From NCBI GenBank assembly GCA_018396755.1, contig JAGTQM010000001.1, positions 1 to 64,000 of the forward strand: 64,000 nt of DNA, given 5' to 3'. Positions 50,867 to 61,063 of this stretch are shown here, one piece after another. Origin of the DNA: Candidatus Bathyarchaeota archaeon. GTDB taxonomy: Archaea > Thermoproteota > CALKCG01 > B24. Both the position numbers and the translations under genes were made by a program. Below the pieces are notes generated by a model. It ran no database searches and was not told the origin of the DNA. It was given only the letters and a program-made list of their open reading frames with translations. How positions within the stretch are numbered: position 1 is the stretch's first letter; each line of letters begins with the position of its first letter.

Positions 50867-51526
50867 ATGCTTACGGGGATCGCAATGAGTGAAGAGCTCA
50901 TCGAGAAGATTTTAGAGCAGGGGAGGATTGAAGCTCGGAGGATAATTGAGGAGGCTGAGGAGGAGGCAAGGCGCATACTTGAAGAGGCTAAGGTTAAAGC
51001 TCGTAGGGAAGTAGATGAGAAGATTGAAGCAATAAAGAGGGGGGCTGAGGAAAGGGCTACCATGATTAGGCATGTGGCAGAGGTCAAGGCTAGGATGGCT
51101 TATAGGCTTAGAATACTTGAGGAGAAGAACAAGATCATCGAGGAGGTTTTTAAAGCCGCCTATGAGAGACTTAACAAACTCACCGAAACAGATGAGTACC
51201 TCGGGGTTTTAAAAGAATTGATAATCGAAGCAGCCGTCTCGATAGGTGGGGGGCAGTTAAAGGTAATAGCTCCTCAGCATCATGAGAAAGCTGTGAAAAA
51301 ACTAGACTTTCAAAGAATCGCCAAAGCCGTCGAAGGGGAAACTGGGAATAGAACGGAGTTTGATGTCACCTTTGAACCACTCAAAGTTTCAGGCGGCGTG
51401 ATCGTGGAGACAAAAGATGGCAGGGTCATGTTCGATAACACGTTTGAAGGTAGGATGAAAAGGCTTAGAAGCATGCTCGTGAAAGAGATTGGTTCAATTC
51501 TCTTCCCCAAGAGAAGGTCAGTTTAA
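50867..51526 (+). CDS. atpE: A-type ATP synthase subunit E
   Basis: EARRIIEEAEEEARRILEEAKVKAR..., C-terminal E-subunit domain GGVIVETKDGRVMFDNTFEGRM. Confidence 0.9.
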   Translation: MLTGIAMSEELIEKILEQGRIEARRIIEEAEEEARRILEEAKVKARREVDEKIEAIKRGAEERATMIRHVAEVKARMAYRLRILEEKNKIIEEVFKAAYERLNKLTETDEYLGVLKELIIEAAVSIGGGQLKVIAPQHHEKAVKKLDFQRIAKAVEGETGNRTEFDVTFEPLKVSGGVIVETKDGRVMFDNTFEGRMKRLRSMLVKEIGSILFPKRRSV

Positions 51527-51536
51527 GGTGATTCAG

Positions 51537-53132
51537 ATGGTCCTCAAAGTCGAAATGATCCCCATTAGAATTTACGTTCACAAAGATGACTTGAACAGAC
51601 TTCTATACGAGCTTGGAAGACTTGAAGCACTTCACCTTATAGATACCCATAAAACGCTGAAGGAATACGGGGGGACTGTTGAGTTCGTGGAGCCAAGCGA
51701 AGAACTCTTCCGTATTTCACCCTTGATCTCAAGAGTAAAATCTCTACTATCAGCTTTAAATGTCGAAGTAGAAGAGCGTGAAGCTTCAGGGCTACCACTC
51801 ACAGAGAGTCTTCCATCATTACTAGATCGCGTGGAGAAGAAGGTCGGAAACCTTGAGGAGGAAGTCACAAGGATTAGAGAAGACCTAGCTGAATTGGAAA
51901 AGAGGATGGCAGAGGGAGAAAGCCTCTTAGAAGATGCTGAGAGGCTCAAGGGCAGGCTCAATCGCCTAGCTGAGGAGGAGGGGGACGAGTTAAACGAGCT
52001 CCTCAGCGTTTTAAACGCCTTAAAAGCCATGAAGGAGGCAGAGGGGCTCGCAGCCAAGACTAGAAGCGTTTATATAATCGACGGCTGGACTACGAGGGCG
52101 CGGTTTGAAGAGGTTTCGGAGTGTGTGAAGAGGTGCGGAGGATATCCGAGTGAAATACCTAATGTCGGCGAGAGACCGCCAGTAGTCATGAGAAACCCCT
52201 ATCCATTTAACATATTTGAGCCCCTCGTGAGAGCCCTGGGACTGCCCGGTTATGGAGAAATAGACCCCACAGCGATGTTTCTCATAACCTTCCCACTACT
52301 GTTTGGGTTGGCGTTCGGAGACCTGGGACATGGAATGCTCCTGCTAATCATAGCCTTACTACTACGTTATGTAAGTAGGAGGAGTAAAGGCGAGGCTGGA
52401 GGGATTGTAGGGGTAATATTAGGCTCCTCCACCATTCTCTTAATACTCTCACTGTCCGCCATGCTCTTCGGCTTCTTATACGGAGAATTCTTTGGAAGCG
52501 AGGAGTGGTTTGAAGTTTTAACCGGGCTACATGAGCCACCATGGTTTTCACCTTCGAAGGAGCCCATGAAGCTCTTCAAATACTGCATAGTAGTAGCCAT
52601 ACTTCACATAAGCATGGGTTTAATCCTGGACCTAATAAACAAAGTATCGACTAGAAGGTTTAAAGATGCGCTGACTGGTCCAGTGGTGTGGCTATGGTTG
52701 TACTGGAGCGGAAGCTATTTGGTCTTAACCTACGGATGGGATGTTTTCAAACTCATCCTAGAACCTACAGTAGTGGTGCCGTTTCTAATCCTTCCATTAA
52801 CTGTAATGGTGGTCGGTAGGGCATTCATCCACGGTGGTGAAGGGTTTGGACACTCTCTTGAATCATTCATAGAGTCTATGTCTCACACGATATCCTACGT
52901 CAGAATTTTAGCGCTAAACATGATACATGGAGCCTTCAGTAAAATGCTTCTACCTAAAGACGCCGTAGGAGTCTTACCGTTCGTACTTGGGACGTTGTTT
53001 CTAATAATGGGCATAGAGCTTCTTCTATCGTTCCTCCATGTCCTTAGGTTACACTGGGTTGAGTGGTTTACCAAGTTCTACAGCGGTACGGGTATTGAGT
53101 ATAAGCCCTTTACTTTAAAAGGTAGGACGTGA
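51537..53132 (+). CDS. atpI: A-type ATP synthase subunit I (a subunit); start probably near 51528-51537
   Basis: DPTAMFLITFPLLFGLAFGDLGHGMLLLIIALLL, SLESFIESMSHTISYVRILALNMIHGAF. Confidence 0.93.
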   Translation: MVLKVEMIPIRIYVHKDDLNRLLYELGRLEALHLIDTHKTLKEYGGTVEFVEPSEELFRISPLISRVKSLLSALNVEVEEREASGLPLTESLPSLLDRVEKKVGNLEEEVTRIREDLAELEKRMAEGESLLEDAERLKGRLNRLAEEEGDELNELLSVLNALKAMKEAEGLAAKTRSVYIIDGWTTRARFEEVSECVKRCGGYPSEIPNVGERPPVVMRNPYPFNIFEPLVRALGLPGYGEIDPTAMFLITFPLLFGLAFGDLGHGMLLLIIALLLRYVSRRSKGEAGGIVGVILGSSTILLILSLSAMLFGFLYGEFFGSEEWFEVLTGLHEPPWFSPSKEPMKLFKYCIVVAILHISMGLILDLINKVSTRRFKDALTGPVVWLWLYWSGSYLVLTYGWDVFKLILEPTVVVPFLILPLTVMVVGRAFIHGGEGFGHSLESFIESMSHTISYVRILALNMIHGAFSKMLLPKDAVGVLPFVLGTLFLIMGIELLLSFLHVLRLHWVEWFTKFYSGTGIEYKPFTLKGRT

Positions 53133-53139
53133 TGGTATC

Positions 53140-53394
53140 TTGCTGACAAGAAGAGTGTTTTTTCTGCTTGCAGCTTTCATGCAGACGTTAGGATTTGTGG
53201 GAGTTTACGTGGCGTGGGTCTTAGGAGCTGGGCTTAACGACGTTTCCAAATTCCTTCTAATGTTTACAGGAGGAATCGCGGGACTGATCATAGGCGCGGT
53301 TATAACATATTTAATAATAAAGCATTTAATCGTAGGTGTTAAAGGACGCACTATGAATACTCAAAAACCACTACTTCGCCGAATTACGAGCTAG
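53140..53394 (+). CDS. Small two-TM membrane protein embedded in the ATPase operon (TTG start)
   Basis: MLTRRVFFLLAAFMQTLGFVGVYVAWVLGAGLNDVSKFLLMFTGGIAGLIIGAVITYLIIKHL. Confidence 0.6.
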   Translation: MLTRRVFFLLAAFMQTLGFVGVYVAWVLGAGLNDVSKFLLMFTGGIAGLIIGAVITYLIIKHLIVGVKGRTMNTQKPLLRRITS

Positions 53395-53396
53395 GG

Positions 53397-54458
53397 TTGA
53401 CCAACATGGGGATTGTCACCGAATACCATACGGCTGTAGCTCTGATAGGGGCTTTAAAGTCCTTCATGTTAACCTCAGCACAATATGAGGTCATGCTGAG
53501 GATTAGAAGCCCCGCGAGGTTTCTAACAATGCTCAGGGAGACCACCTACGGAGAAGTGTTGCCTGAGCCGAGCCCCAGGTTTAGAGTTGAAGACGTAGAG
53601 AAGAGGCTTTTAGAACACTATTATCAGGTATTCGGTAAAGTACTAAGGGCTACACCACCTTCATCTAAACCTGTTCTAGAGGCTATGTTAAGGAGACACG
53701 AGGTAAACTGTTTGAAAACCCTACTCAGAGCTGTCACATACCATGTAAAATCTGAAGAAGTTTTAAAGGAAATAGTTCCAGTGGGCAGATACGACTTAGA
53801 CCTATGTAGGAAAATCCTCGGCGCCAAAGACTTAAATGAGTTCATTGACTCTATCGAGCCAGACCTAAAACACTCCATAACGCCTGCTTTGAAGCTTTTT
53901 GAAGAGAAGGGCTCTCTGATTCCCGTCGAAATCGCTATGGATAACTACGCCTTAATTCGGATGTGGGATAGCCTGAAAGCCCTGTCAACTCACGATAGGG
54001 AAGTAGCGGAGCACTTGATAGGAATTGAAGTAGACTTTGTTAACGTCATGAGTGTGTTAAGGGCTAGGAGGTTGGGGATCGAAGTAGCTATGCTCCCCAT
54101 CTCGGTATACCGTTACGTGGAGCAGACCCTCTTGGATTCCATGAGCCGGGCCTCGTCTACGGTTAAGGCTATGGAACTTTTAAAGAACACTCCCTACGCT
54201 ATACCAGCGGTTAAAGCCTCTAAGGATCCAAGCCGAGCCTTGTTCAGGCTTGAGGTAGAGTTTAAACGCCACCTAGCTCGAGAAAGTGAAAGAGTCTTCC
54301 TTGGAGATTGGTTCCACATCGGAACCTTAATAGGCTTTTTAAACCTCAAGTTCTACGAGGTTTCAGACCTGATAGCTATGCTTAACGGCAAAGTTGATGG
54401 ATTAGAAGTCAAGGAAGTTAGAGACATCCTCATACTGTACCAAACCAGTCAATCATAA
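53397..54458 (+). CDS. atpC: A-type ATP synthase subunit C
   Basis: DNYALIRMWDSLKAL, FHIGTLIGFLNLKFYEVSDLIAMLNGKVDGL. Confidence 0.88.
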   Translation: MTNMGIVTEYHTAVALIGALKSFMLTSAQYEVMLRIRSPARFLTMLRETTYGEVLPEPSPRFRVEDVEKRLLEHYYQVFGKVLRATPPSSKPVLEAMLRRHEVNCLKTLLRAVTYHVKSEEVLKEIVPVGRYDLDLCRKILGAKDLNEFIDSIEPDLKHSITPALKLFEEKGSLIPVEIAMDNYALIRMWDSLKALSTHDREVAEHLIGIEVDFVNVMSVLRARRLGIEVAMLPISVYRYVEQTLLDSMSRASSTVKAMELLKNTPYAIPAVKASKDPSRALFRLEVEFKRHLARESERVFLGDWFHIGTLIGFLNLKFYEVSDLIAMLNGKVDGLEVKEVRDILILYQTSQS

Positions 54459-54585
54459 GTAACAGTAGAGCTATCGAAGCTAAGACGATTGCTAGCACGT
54501 TGTACAAAAGTATCTCTGTCTGAAGCTTTCTAGCCTGTTGAGAGGTCTGGAGCGCATACCTTGCAAGTGAGTGATCGAACCCCAT
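54430..54585 (-). CDS. 51-aa mini-ORF homologous to the NuoL C-terminal tail
   Basis: MGFDHSLARYALQTSQQARKLQTEILLYNVLAIVLASIALLLLMIDWFGTV aligns with NuoL end GFNYLLARGAFHLSQYVRRIQTGMLPYNVLGMVLALIILLLLILLI. Confidence 0.6.
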   Translation of the reverse strand: MGFDHSLARYALQTSQQARKLQTEILLYNVLAIVLASIALLLLMIDWFGTV

Positions 54586-54805
54586 CTATGGTTGTTTTCC
54601 GCTCAACCCGGCAAAGCTCAGGAACCCCTCAGTAAAAAACCCTTATGTTGGAAACAAAGTCAACCAACAGGTCAAAACATCACAATTTTTTATGCCACGT
54701 TTTGTAATACAAAGTACGATGAATGTGGGTGAGTTTGAAAGGGAGATAAGGGCACGTATTTAATATTTAGGTTTTGTCCTTGCTTTACTCTCGTTTGCAG
54801 CAGTT

Positions 54806-55180
54806 TTGCAACATTACTTTCAACTGTCGCGAATAGAGCTTCTCGTTACCCTTGCCGTTTTAACCATCGATGTCTCATTCATAGTGATATGGTGTGGTTT
54901 CAGTTGGTTAAGTAGAGAGATAAACAGGTGGTTTATGGAAATAAGGGATTTATTGAAGAGGCAATGTTTACGTTCAGATAACACTTCCGAGGAAAAGAAG
55001 GGGGAAGAGGTGAAAATAACAGGGGCTGGAGCATTTGGCGGCATGGTTATCGGGGGATTATTGGGATTAATGTTTGTCCCGGCGGGTGTAATAGTTGGGG
55101 GAGTGATTGGAGCAATCATTGGAGACCAGATTGAACGTGAAAAGTTAAAGGAAGAGATAAAGAGGAGGGGACATTCTTAG
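54806..55180 (+). CDS. Small membrane protein with glycine-zipper segment
   Basis: GAGAFGGMVIGGLLGLMFVPAGVIVGGVIGAIIGDQIERE. Confidence 0.5.
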   Translation: MQHYFQLSRIELLVTLAVLTIDVSFIVIWCGFSWLSREINRWFMEIRDLLKRQCLRSDNTSEEKKGEEVKITGAGAFGGMVIGGLLGLMFVPAGVIVGGVIGAIIGDQIEREKLKEEIKRRGHS

Positions 55181-55291
55181 TTTTGAGGATTCAAGAAGTT
55201 AAGTTTCTTTGAATGCGTCATCCATTTGATAACGATTATTAATGGAAAAATTAGAGGGGTGCCTGAAGAAAAAATACGAAAAGCCCTCATC

Positions 55292-57217
55292 CTATATTAG
55301 GAGTATGAGGAGCAGTAGAATTATCAAAGCTAAAACCATACCTAGAACATTATAAGGTAGCATCCCAGTCTGAATTCTTCTCACGTATTGGGAAAGATGG
55401 AATGCGCCTCTTGCAAGTAGGTAGTTGAAGCCATCGATGGATGTTTCAATGTAATTGAAAATCCAATTAGCAGCCTTCATCAACCCATTTGCAAGTAGGT
55501 AGTTGAAGCCATCGATGGATGTTTCAATGTAATTGAAAATCCAATTAGCAGCCTTCATCAATCCACTTACGAAAAATCTAATGTAAAGCCATTCAAGGGA
55601 TATCGCATTCAGTAACACAGTTGAAGGACTAGTAAGCCACTCTATTTGAACCCAGCGTTTGCAAACCGTTGTATAAACGGCTATAAAACCGCAAGTCAAA
55701 GCCAGGATGCTCATCAAGAGGGGGATGGGTTCTACTATGGCATGCTCTACTTTTAGAAGATGTGTTAAAGAATCCATGTAAATTAACGGCGCAATCGCTA
55801 GAGCTACGAGCAGTATTACCGGTGTAATTGCAGCAATGGAATGTTTCTCAGGTTCATCAGATTTTACTCCAGTAGAGGCATAAGTAATCCATCTTAAGTT
55901 ATAAGCTACTGATAGAAAAGCTACAGTAAACATAAGGATTGTAGCAGGATATCCAAGTTCTAGTGAAAAGCCTAAGAGCATGTCTTTGCTCCAAAATCCA
56001 ATGGTCGGTGGAAGACCCATGAGTCCTAAAGCACCTACTACAGCAGATATGAGTAACAGACGATGTCTCCCAAATTCGCCTCTCAACTCTCTGACGTCGT
56101 CCGTCTTAAAGATTTGAAGCATGAAACCTGCACAGAAGAATAGGATGCTCTTACTTATCGTATGATTTATCATGTGTAATAGGGCTCCTGAAAAACCATG
56201 TCCATGAATTGAAAGCGCAGAGAAACCGAAGAGTATATACCCCATGTGACTCATGCTTGAAAATGCTAGGATTTCTCTTAGTTCATTCTTCTTTAAAGCC
56301 ATAACTCCACCGTATAAAGCAGTAATTAAAGCTAGAAATGTCAGAATACTTTGAATCTCTGGAAATTCAACTCCGTGGAAGATCTGTAGAACCCTGATCA
56401 CACCATAGACTCCTAGTTTGCTCATAACCCCGCTTAACAATACGGTTACAGGTATTGGTGCATCTACGTAAGCCGATGGAAGCCAACCATGGAAGGGCCA
56501 AATCGCCATTTTAACAGAGAAACCTAAAATCATTAGGAGAATTATTAGAGTGGCGATTTCTGGTTCCAAATGATGATTAACATTTGCTAGAACGTACATA
56601 TCTGACGACCCTAAGGATGTATAGGCTAGAATTAGGCCAACTAAGAGGAGTACTCCACCAAATCTAGAGAATAGGAAGAATCGGATAGCTGTAGTTAAGC
56701 GGTTTTCATAACCCCATTTTGCAATTAGGAAGACTGGAATGGTAACTGTAAGTTCCCAGAAGAGGAATAGTATTATTAAATCGCTTGTGAAGACCACTAT
56801 CGTCATTGTAAATGCTAAGAAAGAGAGGAGGCTGAAGTAGATTTCATGACCATTCTTGCCTCTTATCCATTGAATCGAATATATGGAGGATAGAGTTGAA
56901 ATAAAGTTTACAATTAGGGCTAGCGTTAAACTTAACCCGTCAATCCTTAAACTAAATCCTAGAGGGAAGACCGACAGAAGAGCACATTCTTCATAGATTT
57001 CAGCTTCTAAGACCTCAGGTATGAACTTGAGAAGGATTAACGTGACTACTATTAACCCTGAAGCTGTTACAAAACCCGTATATTTCTTTAACTTGCGGCC
57101 AGCTAGATAAGATGCTATTGTTGTAATTATGAGAATGTCAATGATACGGCTTACATCCGTAACGGGTAACATATGTAACCCACCAGTGTTATTCATGGAG
57201 AATTCATAGTCTAACAC
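55292..57217 (-). CDS. Complex I-like subunit L (NuoL/FpoL)
   Basis: Antiporter-like core WPFHGWLPSAYVDAPIPVTVLLSGVMSKLGVYG; LAFSSMSHMGYILFG. Confidence 0.9.
   Translation of the reverse strand: MLDYEFSMNNTGGLHMLPVTDVSRIIDILIITTIASYLAGRKLKKYTGFVTASGLIVVTLILLKFIPEVLEAEIYEECALLSVFPLGFSLRIDGLSLTLALIVNFISTLSSIYSIQWIRGKNGHEIYFSLLSFLAFTMTIVVFTSDLIILFLFWELTVTIPVFLIAKWGYENRLTTAIRFFLFSRFGGVLLLVGLILAYTSLGSSDMYVLANVNHHLEPEIATLIILLMILGFSVKMAIWPFHGWLPSAYVDAPIPVTVLLSGVMSKLGVYGVIRVLQIFHGVEFPEIQSILTFLALITALYGGVMALKKNELREILAFSSMSHMGYILFGFSALSIHGHGFSGALLHMINHTISKSILFFCAGFMLQIFKTDDVRELRGEFGRHRLLLISAVVGALGLMGLPPTIGFWSKDMLLGFSLELGYPATILMFTVAFLSVAYNLRWITYASTGVKSDEPEKHSIAAITPVILLVALAIAPLIYMDSLTHLLKVEHAIVEPIPLLMSILALTCGFIAVYTTVCKRWVQIEWLTSPSTVLLNAISLEWLYIRFFVSGLMKAANWIFNYIETSIDGFNYLLANGLMKAANWIFNYIETSIDGFNYLLARGAFHLSQYVRRIQTGMLPYNVLGMVLALIILLLLILLI
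55413..55568. repeat. 78-bp tandem duplication inside nuoL-like gene
   Basis: Units starting at 55413 and 55491, nearly identical; encode MKAANWIFNYIETSIDGFNYLLANGL repeated. Confidence 0.93.
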
Positions 57218-58667
57218 CAGTAGCAGATGATATTACATTCATGAGGGGTAATGGATATACGCCTAAAACTATAGCCAGTACTGCTAAAATAAGTAACGGC
57301 ATTAACATCAACATAGATGGCTCGTGCGATTCCTCAACGGCTTTACTTGGTTTTCCAGAGAAAACCCTACGTATAATCCATAGCCCATAACCAGCTGTTA
57401 GGATGGCTGAAATAATCGCAATAACTGTCAATATGAGCCTAGTAATATCTAAGGTAGGAGAGCCTTTTAAAGCCGTGTAGATGGAGCCAGTAAATATGTA
57501 AAGTTCAGCCCAAAATCCTACAAGCGGTGGGACACCAGCCAGCCCGAGAAAACTAATTACGGCAGCTACTGTAGTATAGGGCATTTTAGAGGCTAGACCG
57601 CTAAGTTCTCTTATACGCCTAGTTCCAACTTCGTGGCTGAATACGCCTGAGACCATGAAGAGGATGGCTTTACATAAACCGTGGTTTATATAGATGAGGA
57701 TTGCCCCTAAAACCCCTACGTTTGAAAGACTTGCTATCCCGAAAAACATGTAACCCATCTGGCTTATGCTGGAGAACGCTAGGAATCTCTTAATGTCATC
57801 TTGAACGTATACCATTAAACTTCCATAAATGAGCGTAGTTAAAGCCAGAATTGTTAGAGTCGTTGTGAACCACCACAAGCTTAAGATAGTTGGAAAACAC
57901 GTGTAAAGCACTCTTATAGATGCATAGCCACCTATTCCTATCATCGCTGGCGATAAGAGCGCACTTATGGGTGTTGGAGCCTCGGCATGAGCATCTGGAA
58001 GCCAAGTATGTAATGGGAATAAAGCCATTTTGACGAAAAAGCCGAGAAGCATAGCAGAAGCTATTGGAGCGAGCACATACGGAGAGAAACTGGTAGCAGC
58101 ATTGGCTATTTCGAATACATCGAAAGTCCCGAATAAGATTTTAGTTGAGGCTATTCCTCCGAGCAAGGATAATGCTCCGGCCTCTGTAAATATGAAGTAT
58201 TTAAGAGCTATTCTTTCTTTAGCTCCAGTACCCCAAATGGCAATTAACGCCCAAGAGGGAATAAGCATGAGCTCGTAGAATAGGAAGAAGAAGACCAGAT
58301 TTGATGTGAAAACTGTACCTATCATACCAGCTTCGTAGAGAAGGAGTAGAGTGAAGTATGCCCCCATTTTTTCTTCATGCTTCATATAGCTTATTGAGTA
58401 TACAGATATGACTGTACAGAGTAGGGAGATTGTAATAGCTATAGGTATGCTAATGCCGTCGGCTACAAGTTTAAAATCCCCTATAATAGGTGTCCATGGA
58501 TAAATCTCTACGCGTTCACCTTCAAGAGCAACATTTAATACTAATATAGTTGAAAGAGCAGAGGCTATAAACGCTATCCAACCGACCTTCTCCTTAAACC
58601 GTTCACCTAACGCCAAAGTAAATATGGATGCGATCACAGGTGTTATAATCGATTGTAAGACTATCAT
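57204..58667 (-). CDS. Complex I-like subunit M (NuoM/FpoM)
   Basis: FPLHTWLPDAHAEAPTPISALLSPAMIGIGGYAS, LAFSSISQMGYMFFG. Confidence 0.9.
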   Translation of the reverse strand: MIVLQSIITPVIASIFTLALGERFKEKVGWIAFIASALSTILVLNVALEGERVEIYPWTPIIGDFKLVADGISIPIAITISLLCTVISVYSISYMKHEEKMGAYFTLLLLYEAGMIGTVFTSNLVFFFLFYELMLIPSWALIAIWGTGAKERIALKYFIFTEAGALSLLGGIASTKILFGTFDVFEIANAATSFSPYVLAPIASAMLLGFFVKMALFPLHTWLPDAHAEAPTPISALLSPAMIGIGGYASIRVLYTCFPTILSLWWFTTTLTILALTTLIYGSLMVYVQDDIKRFLAFSSISQMGYMFFGIASLSNVGVLGAILIYINHGLCKAILFMVSGVFSHEVGTRRIRELSGLASKMPYTTVAAVISFLGLAGVPPLVGFWAELYIFTGSIYTALKGSPTLDITRLILTVIAIISAILTAGYGLWIIRRVFSGKPSKAVEESHEPSMLMLMPLLILAVLAIVLGVYPLPLMNVISSATGVRL

Positions 58668-58849
58668 GCATCCACCTCTTGAAGTTCAGTTGACATTCAC
58701 TTTATCTACTAAAGATATTTAAAATTATTGTTAAAATCAAGCTAGTAAACTGATGGTTGGTCATATATTCCAACTCGGATTCCCTTAAGTCAGTTGATAC
58801 AGGTTAAAATTCTTTCAACTACTTTAGCCAATATTGTGGTTGACATTAA

Positions 58850-60442
58850 TTACCCTCCTACCATTAAGGCTAAAGCTGCATTCTCGATTAGGGGGATTAG
58901 CCACGGGAGTAATATGGTTAAGCTAATGCATGTAGTTGAGAGGAGTACGACCGGTATCATCATGCTAATGGGTGCTTCATGGACTTTTTCAACGACTGAG
59001 GATGACTTATTGAACATTATTCTCTGCATCAACCATACATAGTAGCCAGCCGCGTAGATGCTATTTAAAACTACGATTATCGTTGATCCGACGAGGAAAG
59101 TGTTTTCAAGGAGCCCTAAACCACCCCATACTATGAAAAGCTTACTCCAAAAACCTGCGAGCGGGGGAATGCCAGCTAAGTGGAATAAACCGATAGATGA
59201 CGATATACCTGTTACAGGCATTTTACGACCTATACCTTCAATTTTAGAAATATCCCGCGTTTTAGCTTCGTGAACAATGCATCCTGAGTAGAGGAAGAGC
59301 AGGCTTTTACCGACTGCATGATTCAAAATATGCATTATTGCTCCGGAGGCCGCTGTAACCGCTAATTTAAAGGCATAATGTTGCCCAGGATAATGGTACA
59401 GCAAATAGGCTGCTATACCGAAGCCTGATGCGATATATCCCATGTTTACTATGCTAGAGAACGCTAGAAATCTTTTAAGATCCTTCTGCTGAATAATCAT
59501 AATATTAGCTATTGTTATCGTTAAAACCCCAAGCACAATCAATATAAACCCATAGTCGACCATGGGGACTGGATAGCTATTGGAGGCGCCTCCAACCGGT
59601 ACTAAGCTAAATATTGTGAAAAGTATACGGCTCATCGCGTAAACACTAGTCTTTATAACGACTCCGGATAACATTGCACTTATGGATGCTGGAGCCGCTG
59701 GATGCGCGTCTGGAAGCCAAGTATGGAAAGGTACAAGAGCAGCCGTAACGGCGAACCCACATATTATGAGGATCGTAGCCAAGTATAGAGACAACACGGC
59801 AGATTGTTCAAACGCATTTTGAGCAAGTAAAAGTCTCACCGCTATTTCACGCATATTTACTGTTTTAAAACATCCGTAGATTAGTGAAATCCCATAAAGA
59901 GAAACTAAAGAACCTATAGTGCTCATGACTAAGTATTTAAAGCCAGCCTCCACGGCCTCCCAACGGTATTTTCTAAATGATACAAGAGAGTAGGAGCTTA
60001 TGCACATGAGTTCCCAAAATACGTATAAATTGAAGAGGTCTCCTGCGAAAGCCACACCCACCATACCAGTTATAAGCGTTAAAAGCAAACCGTAATACTT
60101 GTCAAGTCCAGTGTCGACTTCCATATAACGGTAAGAGAAAATAGCAACCAATAATCCAATACCGCAAAAAATCACGGCCATATAAACACTAAACTCGTCA
60201 ACATAAAACTGAACACCAAATGGAGGATTAAAACCAAGTAGGGAAACTTCGAGATGGCCATCCGCGGGGATTTGCTTATACAACGTTAAGAGGAAGAGTA
60301 AACATACTGCTATAGATGACATTGTTAAAAGTTCTTTCAAACGTTTGAATTTGAGGTAATCCTCTAAGATTTTTACTAGAGGTATGATGGACGCTGAGGT
60401 GAGAAGAACAACTATAGGGTACATGATCAACTGAGACTCCAT
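58850..60442 (-). CDS. Complex I-like subunit N / MrpD-type antiporter subunit
   Basis: VPFHTWLPDAHPAAPASISAMLSGVVIKTSVYAM, FLAFSSIVNMGYIASG. Confidence 0.88.
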   Translation of the reverse strand: MESQLIMYPIVVLLTSASIIPLVKILEDYLKFKRLKELLTMSSIAVCLLFLLTLYKQIPADGHLEVSLLGFNPPFGVQFYVDEFSVYMAVIFCGIGLLVAIFSYRYMEVDTGLDKYYGLLLTLITGMVGVAFAGDLFNLYVFWELMCISSYSLVSFRKYRWEAVEAGFKYLVMSTIGSLVSLYGISLIYGCFKTVNMREIAVRLLLAQNAFEQSAVLSLYLATILIICGFAVTAALVPFHTWLPDAHPAAPASISAMLSGVVIKTSVYAMSRILFTIFSLVPVGGASNSYPVPMVDYGFILIVLGVLTITIANIMIIQQKDLKRFLAFSSIVNMGYIASGFGIAAYLLYHYPGQHYAFKLAVTAASGAIMHILNHAVGKSLLFLYSGCIVHEAKTRDISKIEGIGRKMPVTGISSSIGLFHLAGIPPLAGFWSKLFIVWGGLGLLENTFLVGSTIIVVLNSIYAAGYYVWLMQRIMFNKSSSVVEKVHEAPISMMIPVVLLSTTCISLTILLPWLIPLIENAALALMVGG

Positions 60443-60763
60443 CTACCACTTCAACCTCCTAAGTTTTCTAACGTCGGTTGTCCGATAGTGGCGGAAGACG
60501 TCAACTACAAGGGCCAATGCTACTGCTGCTACGCAAGCACCTATAGTCATTGAGAATACTGTCATGGATTGGGCTAAAGCGTCGACACCTGAATCGCTTA
60601 AACCCATAACCATGATGTTCAGGTTTACGGCGGAAGTTAGTATCTCTATTCCAATAACTATTTTTAGAAGCTCTCTTTTAGTAATTATACAGTACAGTCC
60701 TATGGCAGCTAATACTATTACAGTAGCCGTATAGATCGTTTGAAGCTGAGCTAAATCTTGCAT
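60443..60763 (-). CDS. Complex I-like subunit K / MnhC
   Basis: IGIEILTSAVNLNIMVMG; position in cluster. Confidence 0.85.
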   Translation of the reverse strand: MQDLAQLQTIYTATVIVLAAIGLYCIITKRELLKIVIGIEILTSAVNLNIMVMGLSDSGVDALAQSMTVFSMTIGACVAAVALALVVDVFRHYRTTDVRKLRRLKW

Positions 60764-60766
60764 CTT

Positions 60767-61063
60767 TTAACCCTCCTCACCTTCAATTACGGATTCTTCC
60801 TCTACACCCGGGCCTTCATCCTCCCTTAAGAGCGCTACAACTCCTAGTGTTGTTGCTAAAAGTAGGAAAACCTGGGTTAAAGTGTCTAAACCCCTGTATG
60901 TCCATATGAAGAATGGGTATTTATCAAGGGTTAATGGAGGCGTGTACTCTATGGAGGCGAGGAATCTTGCTAAGTTTGTTGAAAATATAGCTAGTATGAT
61001 CGTCAACAGTACGGCTGTAAGAGCTGCGAAGACCTCGAAGACTCTAGTTTCCTGAGAGCTCAA
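60767..61063 (-). CDS. Complex I-like subunit J, C-terminal half
   Basis: 98-aa membrane ORF between K and the J N-terminal part; TYRGLDTLTQVFLLLATTLGVVALLRE. Confidence 0.7.
   Translation of the reverse strand: MSSQETRVFEVFAALTAVLLTIILAIFSTNLARFLASIEYTPPLTLDKYPFFIWTYRGLDTLTQVFLLLATTLGVVALLREDEGPGVEEESVIEGEEG

Noticed and set aside
55430-55560. Could the 78-bp repeats be a CRISPR or miniature transposon array?
   Set aside because: Only two contiguous units, no spacers, in-frame within a gene; simple tandem duplication
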